In this document: piece by piece, positions 52,601 to 64,000 of the stretch | Layout: every line of letters starts with the position of its first letter | Numbering within the stretch: the stretch's first letter is position 1 | Source: Adineta ricciae | Taxonomy: Eukaryota > Rotifera > Eurotatoria > Adinetida > Adinetidae | Assembly: GCA_905250025.1 (NCBI GenBank) | Contig: CAJNOJ010000064.1 | Coordinates: 1-64,000, forward strand | Direction: 5' to 3' | Length of the DNA stretch: 64,000 nt | The notes under the pieces: generated by a model | Database searches by the model: none | What the model saw: the letters and a program-made list of their open reading frames with translations, nothing else | What the model was told of the DNA's origin: nothing | Made by a program: the position numbers and the translations under genes

Positions 52601-52752
52601 ACTCGAAGACGAAAAATCAAACTATTTGTTTCATTTTAGTATTAACACGTGCTCGTCGTCTTGAACGAGAACTCGAAGACGCTGAACAACGTGCCGAAGT
52701 TGTCACAACAACTTTGATTCGTTCACGATCTGTTCATCGTAATGATTATTAA
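49656..52752 (+). CDS. Paramyosin / myosin-rod-like coiled-coil protein
   Basis: ATG 49656 (MTESLLA, a seven-codon exon) joins to NRLRDIEDELKTERDVRYRQ across a short intron; TAA at 52750-52752. The product, over ten or more exons, is one continuous heptad coiled coil of about 850 residues. It includes the family-typical LTSAKSRL-like SDATSAKSRLVEENLTFSRR, HRKRADEA-like RKRADEATRRNKQLEKEADE and a C-terminus RARRLERELEDAEQRAEVVT. Length and sequence fit paramyosin, the core protein of invertebrate thick filaments. The usual non-helical head of about 30 residues is missing unless an upstream exon exists. Introns fall at regular spacing. A non-muscle myosin rod is a less likely alternative because no motor domain is upstream. 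Confidence 0.88.
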
Positions 52753-53501
52753 TAGAAAGCAATCGATTATCATCTTCTTTTTTATTTCTCTCTCTCTCTC
52801 TTTATACTTATGAACATTACCTAGGTAGACTAGGATTGCTTGTTTCGTTTTGTTTTCTTTTATCTATTCACCCAAGCTTTATTTTTTATCCATTTACCTG
52901 ATTACATATAAACATCTCATCAACAGTGAACTATCATACGATACTTTAACATCAACTTGACTTCCACGTTTATCTCAGCATTATGCAGATCACAAAGTAA
53001 ATAGTTCGCCTACACTCAGACTACGGATATATCCTATCCGAAACTACTTTAGTTGTTCGAAATATTTCCTTTCTCTTCTCACATCATAATAAACAGAACT
53101 TAACAGAAAAAATGTCCTTAAACATTTACACGAAGCGCATCCTTCTGTATTGGCCCTTGGTGATAAAGAACTTCGAAATCTTTATTTGACAGATTTATAG
53201 GCAAACAAGCAAGCACTGTTATCCCATTGATACTAATGTACGTGGATATATTCAGCAGACAAAAGTCATGTAGACAATCTAATCTCAAGCCGGCAACCAT
53301 TTGCATTGACATAGCACATATTGACACAAGGAATTCACAAACTCGCTGAGGTTTATTTTCATAAGCAGAGAAACAATAATCCAAATATGTTCATGACTTG
53401 TTCGATAGGATGTTGTACAAAAGGAAAGAAATCAATATAAATAGTAAAAAAACAAGGAAAAAGAAAAGAAGGTATTCGTTGTTGATCGCCGAAAAGAAAA
53501 T
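52753..53501. other. Intergenic between convergent paramyosin and TMEM35-like gene
   Basis: 3' regions of two convergent genes. A minus-strand open stretch of 88 codons at 53118-53384 has a Cys-rich translation but no splice context or recognised relative; it is probably untranslated. A CT run occurs near 52790. Confidence 0.45.
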
Positions 53502-53999
53502 CTATTCCGTCTTTTTCGTCACTTTTTTCGCAGCCGATTGAACTTTCGATTTGGATGCAAGAACGAGCCGGATGACAAGAAGGAATAACATGAGTATAAC
53601 TGAACCGATATAATCAAGACCATAGTTCAACTTTTGAAAAGTAATAAGTGCATTAGTCATCAGCATCATCAAAACAATCGTTGCCGGTGTTTTAAGAATG
53701 CCTGAAAATGAAAATTTGTTTTGTGAATGATTCAACAAGACGATTCACGTTCGCTTACCGAGAAGCAAGCAAGCACCACAGACAATTTCTGTTATACCAA
53801 CAGTTAAGCGATAGTTTTTCGCATACGGACGCCAGCCCGTTTGCCGATGGAACGGAAACTCTTTATTGAATTTTCCGTACTCGTTTTTAATATGATCATG
53901 TTGTTCACGAAAAAATTGCGGAGTTACGTGAAGTTGACCAATATAGATGAATGCAATGCCAAGAACCAACGTTAAAAAGCGTAAGACCATTGAACCCAT
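53502..53999 (-). CDS. TMEM35A: TMEM35/NACHO-like (DoxX-family) membrane protein
   Basis: Two exons joined across a 50-60 base intron near 53703-53757. ATG 53997-53999 opens MGSMVLRFLTLVLGIAFIYI, a first membrane span, then GQLHVTPQFFREQHDHIKNE, the position of the KLTP motif in TMEM35A. Further spans are LTVGITEIVCGACLLLG, ATIVLMMLMTNALITF and IGSVILMLFLLVIRLVLA, ending in a Lys-rich tail (KSKVQSAAKKVTKKTE). About 145 residues and four spans match the DoxX-like TMEM35 family, whose vertebrate member A is an ER chaperone for nicotinic receptors. Assignment to A or B is uncertain. Confidence 0.75.
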
Positions 54000-55027
54000 T
54001 TTATCCTATATCTGATCGAGATAGATAGATGTAATGTTGGAGAAAGATTATCCCAGATTAATTAAGCCAATCACGCTGAGCCACACTATTACATATGCCC
54101 TGGTAAGTTGTATATGCACTTTCTATGATAGAGGTAGTTGAATGGTAACTGAAACTAAACCGAGAGGAAAGAAAGAGAGAAAATGTCATTTTTAATAGCA
54201 CAGAGGTATAGTATGCTTACTATGCGGATGAGATTTCTCGATAAAACTGTGATTAAACACCATAATATTCATTAAATGTATGGAACTACGCCCTGTGCAA
54301 AGCATCGTCGATTAAGTACAAGAAGTCAAATAGTTAACTTGCATACTTAACGATTGACAATGCTCTTCCTAATATCTATAATTATAAAAAGCAAACGAAT
54401 CTTTTGATGCTTACACTAACATTGTATTCTTCTCTAAACATCCGGATAGTTTGTTTTCCGACCGAACTCTCATCCATTGCATCATTATCCAACAGACAAG
54501 TAAATAATTGTATTTCTGCGAAGAATATGTTTCTTATCAATCGTCGAAGATATCGATATGATTAATTAAATTTTACTAATAACATCCTCTCGAGACTATC
54601 TTTTCATGAAGAGAGAATAAAATAATATGATCGTTTATGTTCCAGAAAAAAGAAAAACATCAGGAGAAGAAAAACATGTAATCAACTTTTCTCTTCTAAT
54701 CATTTCCGTGGAATTTGTGTGCATTCGGCTAAACTAGAAGTAAGTGAAAGAACACGACTGGTTAAACAACACATGTGTGTTTTCCTTTCGCTGAGAGTGG
54801 ATTAGAAGAAATACTCGACAATGATACTACTTATTTCTATTCGCAATACTTTTGTTGAAAAAAAGGCTTTACGAACGCGAGTACATCGTATGGGTTGCTG
54901 TGAATGTTAATTGAGACAGTCAATGTTGAACTTCCTTTTTTGAAAAGGCAGTTTCCATTAGAGCTTATCAACTCTCAGATAGCAGGCACGTGATTTACTT
55001 GCGACAAAAATATCACATTCATTCATC
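54000..55027. other. Intergenic between divergent genes, no feature seen
   Basis: AT-rich DNA upstream of both the TMEM35-like gene and the next plus-strand gene. No coding, RNA or repeat feature was recognised. Confidence 0.5.
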
Positions 55028-55782
55028 ATGTCTGCCTTCGAATCAAGACAGAGCATCGATATTTCTTTTTCAGGCCAAATGGACTCTGGTGTCTACCGGA
55101 TGAGTTTGGTCGAAAATCTTCTTGTACTCGTTGTCATTGCTCTCTGGTTTCTCGCTATCGTCAATCTATTCCGCAAGTTAGAGCGCATTTGCAATCCGCC
55201 GTCGATCTTTATCAACTATTCGCTCCATAATAACTTAAGTTTAAGTCCATCGAATGCGATTCATGAGTGTTACGTGAACACTCTCGTCGAACCCACAACA
55301 TCATCTTCGATCCATGTCACTCGTGCAACGTCAGTTCCTGCTATTGACGACATGTCTTCTCGGACGACTATTCCAGCTGCCACATCTCCGCCGAAAAAGA
55401 CATCGATATGCACGGAAATTTCGATCGAAGAAGGCGGTGTGAAAAATGATTCATACACGGCGTCGCAGCAACTCGATACAATGTCCGTTGAAATGGCACC
55501 GTGTCCGAAATATATACCTCGTATTGTCAAACAGAGCCTGTTGGATTTACATCGGCGTGCTCTATTTTCCAACACATCGTTCCCAACTTCTTCGGCGAGA
55601 AGAACGAGCATGACAGTTGATCCGCAAACATTAACAAGATTTCAATTACGAAAAAAACTCTATCAACGAGAAAATGCCATTGATGAAGGCGATTGGTATA
55701 AAAGTGAGTTTGAAAGTTAATTTGATGAAGTCTATTGCTTTTTCTTTTCGTTTGCGCAGATTTCGAATCGACCATCAAGTAA
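55028..55782 (+). CDS. Orphan single-pass membrane protein
   Basis: ATG 55028 (MSAFESRQSIDISFSGQMDS). Exon 1 ends at WYK with a GTGAGT donor, and a short second exon from 55760 adds NFESTIK before TAA 55780-55782. The alternative stop seen without splicing is less likely given the strong donor. One membrane span (VENLLVLVVIALWFLAIVNLF, about residues 28-48) has no cleavable signal peptide. The following ~170 residues are Ser/Thr-rich with a basic ending RFQLRKKLYQRENAIDEGDW that looks helical. I do not recognise the family. It is convergent with the HERC gene. Confidence 0.65.
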
Positions 55783-56176
55783 ATGGCGCTCAATCAACCA
55801 TGTGATATGCAAGACAATCGTCAAAGTATGTTTATACGCCTATGTATATATTTATTTATACTTAAAATAAATCGTTGTTTTCTTGAAAGTATTCTAAAGA
55901 CGAATTTTTTGTTGTTTAGTCAAGCTGACAGAGGAAAGGAAAAAAATAGAATTAAAAGTTGTAAAATTAAAGAAGAAGAGAAATTATCACAAAATAGAGT
56001 TCTGCTCTTATTATGTATAAATATATGCAATGAAAGAAGAAAATGCGTGCAAACACAACGAAACATGTTCGTCATCCCAAGTTGAAAAAAGCACACATTG
56101 ATAGATAGAAATGCTTGATTGTTTTTGTAAGTGGATGATGGTAACATGTTGTTGATTTTTCAGGTTACCTTTATAT
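55783..56176. other. 3' flanks of two convergent genes
   Basis: A/T-rich untranslated sequence; open stretches at 55783-56085 begin in the 3' flank of the membrane protein gene and are low complexity. No feature seen. Confidence 0.5.
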
Positions 56177-60564
<4,388 letters not shown>

Positions 60565-61230
60565 GCCGATTAGAAACTACGAAAGTGAGCTTGAAAAACG
60601 ACACGAACGACAGAACGAAAACAAAACAAAAACGTTCTAGAAGAAAATCAAGTACAACGCATTTTCAATGAGCAATACATTAGTATATTTATTTTTCTTC
60701 TCCGTTTTTTTGATCATCCAGCTGACATATCCAGAGAATCTGTCTTTCATCTTCCACGGAAACCAACCAGTTAACAAATAGAAATTATTCTCTCGGGTCA
60801 AGAAAGATGTCGTAAGACGTTTAAGCAAAAGAGATTCTATCGAGCAGTAATGACAAGCAACATTTCACATGTTAAAATGCACGTAACAAACACGTGTTAG
60901 AGTTGCTAATTGATTAATTAACGTATTCACCTGTAACTCATGGTTTTCTTTAATAGTCTTTATGAGAATGGAATTGATACTTGGTCACATTGGTTGAGCA
61001 AGAAAATCAGACGAAAAACATCGTCTATTCCTTTCTTTTTTCAGTATATTATAACATCGAGAGATGGACGAAAATAAGCATTCACCTTTCATTCTCGTAA
61101 ATATCATGATTCTATGATATCTAAACGTATTATCTGTCTTGTTTAATTACGACTAGTCAAGCGTAACAATTCGCAGTCAATATTTTCTTTTCAAAATATT
61201 TCCTAAGTAATATAATCAAGTAAAGTAAAT
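60565..61230. promoter_or_regulatory. Shared upstream region of HERC-like and Shark-like genes
   Basis: 666 bases between two divergent start codons. A minus-strand open stretch at 60637-60828 is unsupported. No specific element was identified. Confidence 0.4.
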
Positions 61231-64000
61231 ATGATCGACGACTCCGCTTCGGATCTGACATGTACATTTGCGACAGACTCGTCTACTATAGGTTCACGAA
61301 ATTTTTCTGGGAGTAACAATGGACCAATTTCCAAAACGACTCCAACTAAAATCTCGACTAAACTCACTCAAATCTCCTCGAACAACAGTGGTAATTCGCT
61401 CGAATCAAACGCACGAGCGAAATACGTCCTGCGAGCATTAAACAAATATGAAGCGGCTAAGTTTCGTCAACGTATTGAAGAAGAATACAAAGAATTGGAG
61501 ATAAATGAACAAAAATATTGTTATTACATCGAAGATTCAGAAAGCAGCGCCCATGCGAAGGAGCAGTTGAAGAAATCGTCGGATGGTACGCTGTTGATGT
61601 TCACATGAAGATCAGTTTACTATAACGAGCTATTTAGGAACATACTTCTTACGATTAGCGACGGAGGCCGAACAAAAGTCAGGTGTGGATTACGTTCTTT
61701 GTTTAGTTAGTCACAACGAAACCGTCGATGTACCGATTTGTTACAGCGAAGATAGTCGAACGTTTTATTTTCTCTCGAGTAAACCTTTGAACAACTGCCA
61801 TATCGATATTAAAAGATGAATTTTCTTTAGGCTTTGGACTCGGCTCGGAAGTGAAAATAGAATATAATGGAATCGATGCGATGCTATCCGATAAAAAGCT
61901 AAATCCTTTCATCGGTCTACCGTATCCATTCAAAATTTGTCTTCACCGGCCAGTCGTGTTACACTACGGTGGTTGTATACCTTTACCTGACGAATTGCGC
62001 ACATTAGATCGTGAAGATAATATTCTTCATGAATTAGCTCGGCGCAACTTAGCGCACTACTTTCGAGAATTGATACTTTTAGCACATGATGAAAATCACG
62101 CCTTAAAAGGAAAAGCAACATATATCCTGAATAAAATCAACTCGAGAAACAAACAAGGTCTGACGCCATTAATCATTGCCATCCAAGGAAAAAAACACCA
62201 GTTTTTTGAGATACTGATTGACAGCTCCGCCGATGTCAATGTGGTCGACGGAGAAGGACGTTCACCGATACATCATGCATGTCAACAAGCAAATTATAAG
62301 TTTTTAGATAGATTAATCGAAGCAGGTGCTAATCCAAATTATTTCAATCGAAAGTAAAGTTCAGTTTTAATTGAAAATTCTCCTGTGATCATTTTCTTCT
62401 ATTTCTAGAGAGACAACGGATAGAAAAAGTCTATCAAATTTATCTGCATTGCATTACTTAGCGTTCGTTAAGATGATTTCTTGTATTTAGTTTTTAATTT
62501 TGGTTTTTTAGAATGGCCAAAAATGCGCTGTCGACAGATATTCAAAAGTGTGCCCATCTTTTGCTACAAAAGGGATGTCCATTGATGCCTTTAACAAAAG
62601 AAGGCAAATCGCCATTTGATATTGCTCAAATGTACGATAATCTTGCATTTGATTGTGTCAAAGTTTTTGCTGATAATCGGGAATTTCATACGCTTCAACC
62701 TGTAGAAGTCTCGTCGCGACGAGAAGCGAAATCAATTTTAAGTGATTATACCGGTGTGAGTTATATCAGCAAGATCATGGGAGCTTTCAAGCAGTATCAT
62801 ACTGTAGATCAAACGAAAAATAACGGGTTGTTTCTATTCTATCGAAAGAGGAAGACCAGAGCTCAGCCTGATGAGGAATATGGCCTCTGCGTTCATTACA
62901 ATCAAAATATTTTTGTTTATCCAATAACGGAGAGATATAGCGTCAGTATTCTGGATGTGTCCGAAGTTCCGTATGAAAGTGTATATTGTTATTCACTGAA
63001 AACTGATACAACGATGGACGATCACCATCAAGTCACAGTATTTTCATCGTATGAAGAATTGGTATATGGCCACTCGAATTATAAGGGAGTTTTAGCAACG
63101 AAATTAACGGACTTCATTCGAAAAGATTATGGTGAATGGAAACGAGGGAGAGTAGCAGATTTATTACAAAAGTCCGTTCTTGGAAATCTGATTCCGTAAG
63201 TGAAATTTCTTTGTCTTGCTAGTTCTTACAGTTGTTTGTTGTAGCGACCCTTTTGTTGACGATCCGAATCCAATTTTCTCTGATGTTGACTTAATTGAAA
63301 GAATAACTTTATCTGATATTCATTCCACAACAATCATCGATGAAAATTCTCGTCGATTAATCTGGGTTGCGACAGTTCAACGTGAAGATGACACTTCATT
63401 TCAAATTATCATCAAAGATTACCTTCCAAAGTACAACGTTGATACATATAAAGCTTTTCGATTGAAAGAATTCGAGAGTTCTCTCAAATACAATGATCCT
63501 CCTAGCGAAATCGAAGAGGAATATGAATACAGTACTCGTGCGCGACACGACTATAAATACGAATCGAAATACTTACTGACTAGTCTACAAAAGCATCCGT
63601 TTATTGTTCATGCCTTTCAATGCAATCAACGTGCCGAACGAGATCTTCGAATCTTTATGGAATACCTACCTGAAGGAAATCTTTATTCCTATATCAAACA
63701 GTTGAATCCACAATCGATTGAGCTCCGGATCAATGCCTATCATTGGATTTATCAGTTGGCACAAGTTATGGCCTTTTTATCGAAATTTCGAATTGTTCAT
63801 CGTGATTTAGCAGCGAGAAATATTTTACTCAAAGACGAAAATCATATCAAACTAAGTGATTTTGGTTTATCGCGCACGGAAGATGTAGAATTGAAAGGAA
63901 AAGAATGCATTATATCACCATGCTGGGCGGCGCCAGAATGCTTTGCGCGCGAGCAGAAAGTTTCTGCTACATCGGATGTTTGGGCATTCGCGGTTGTAGT
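61231..64000 (+). CDS. Shark-like SH2-ankyrin-SH2 tyrosine kinase (partial, runs off the right edge)
   Basis: ATG 61231 (MIDDSASDLTCTFATDSSTI). After a Ser/Thr-rich lead come: a first SH2-like domain (DGTYFLRLATEAEQKSG, with the FLxR Arg; YVLCLVSHNE), ankyrin repeats (GLTPLIIAIQGKKHQFFEIL; GRSPIHHACQQANYKFLDRL; LSALHYLAF; GKSPFDIAQMYDN), a second, diverged SH2 (NNGLFLFYRKRKTR; EYGLCVHYNQ) and, from 63246, a kinase domain with IIIKDYLP (Lys), HRDLAARNILL, DFGLSR and WAAPECF. The order SH2-ANK-SH2-kinase is that of Shark/HTK16, present in many invertebrates and absent from vertebrates. The Gly-rich loop (SDIHSTTIIDENSRRLIW) lacks the GxGxxG pattern. The end of the kinase lies beyond 64000. Confidence 0.88.

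Noticed and set aside
53118..53384. 88-codon minus-strand open frame
   Set aside because: Lies in the 3' region between two convergent genes; no splice context, no known relative.

Overview
This is nuclear DNA from a small-genome invertebrate animal. Almost every gene is broken by short GT-AG introns, mostly about 45-70 bases. The genes are clearly metazoan: innexin, paramyosin, an EVI1/hamlet-type zinc-finger factor, CNOT1, PSMC5, HERC-type ubiquitin ligase, tektin, a Kv-beta subunit and a Shark-type SH2-ankyrin kinase. Innexin, paramyosin and Shark together point to a protostome. AT-rich DNA, tiny introns and tight packing on both strands fit a bdelloid rotifer best, but that placement is inference.

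Layout. 1-2831 has no convincing gene; it holds a foldback (long inverted repeat) element and a pair of diverged direct repeats. 2832-7682 (+) is a large PARP-family gene with ZAP-like CCCH zinc fingers, KH-like repeats, a macro domain, WWE and an ADP-ribosyltransferase domain. Two orphan genes follow (8746-9452, weak; 9797-10147). 10414-12132 (-) is proteasome ATPase PSMC5/Rpt6 and 12811-21521 (-) is CNOT1. Next come a beta-lactamase-fold serine hydrolase (23020-24392, +) and a fucosyltransferase-like type II membrane protein (25144-26889, +), tail to tail with a mannose-6-phosphate-receptor-type membrane protein (26980-27904, -). ELOF1 (28196-28555, -) and a CCDC137-like gene (28874-29831, +) are divergent, and the latter ends 18 bases from a Kv channel beta subunit (29850-31541, -).

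31542-35346 is gene-poor but contains the first coding piece of ribosomal protein L18a, cut off at the only N in the window (34866). This looks like an assembly junction or a broken copy. Then come innexin (35347-37235, +), a C-terminally truncated tektin (37404-38654, -), SCOC (38998-39330, +), the MECOM/hamlet-like factor (39929-43348, -), a melanophilin/MyRIP-like Rab effector (45027-46821, +), an unrecognised low-complexity protein (47083-48744, +), paramyosin (49656-52752, +), a TMEM35-like membrane protein (53502-53999, -), an orphan single-pass membrane protein (55028-55782, +), a HERC3/4-like E3 ligase (56177-60564, -), and a Shark-like tyrosine kinase running off the right edge (61231-64000, +).

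Neighbouring genes do not form a pathway; this is an ordinary gene-dense stretch of animal genome. The most unusual items are the mixed ZAP/PARP14 domain architecture, the truncated L18a at the ambiguous base, the truncated tektin, and the EVI1-like gene that keeps a short basic first exon but shows no PR domain. All exon joins were read by eye from frame continuity and splice dinucleotides.
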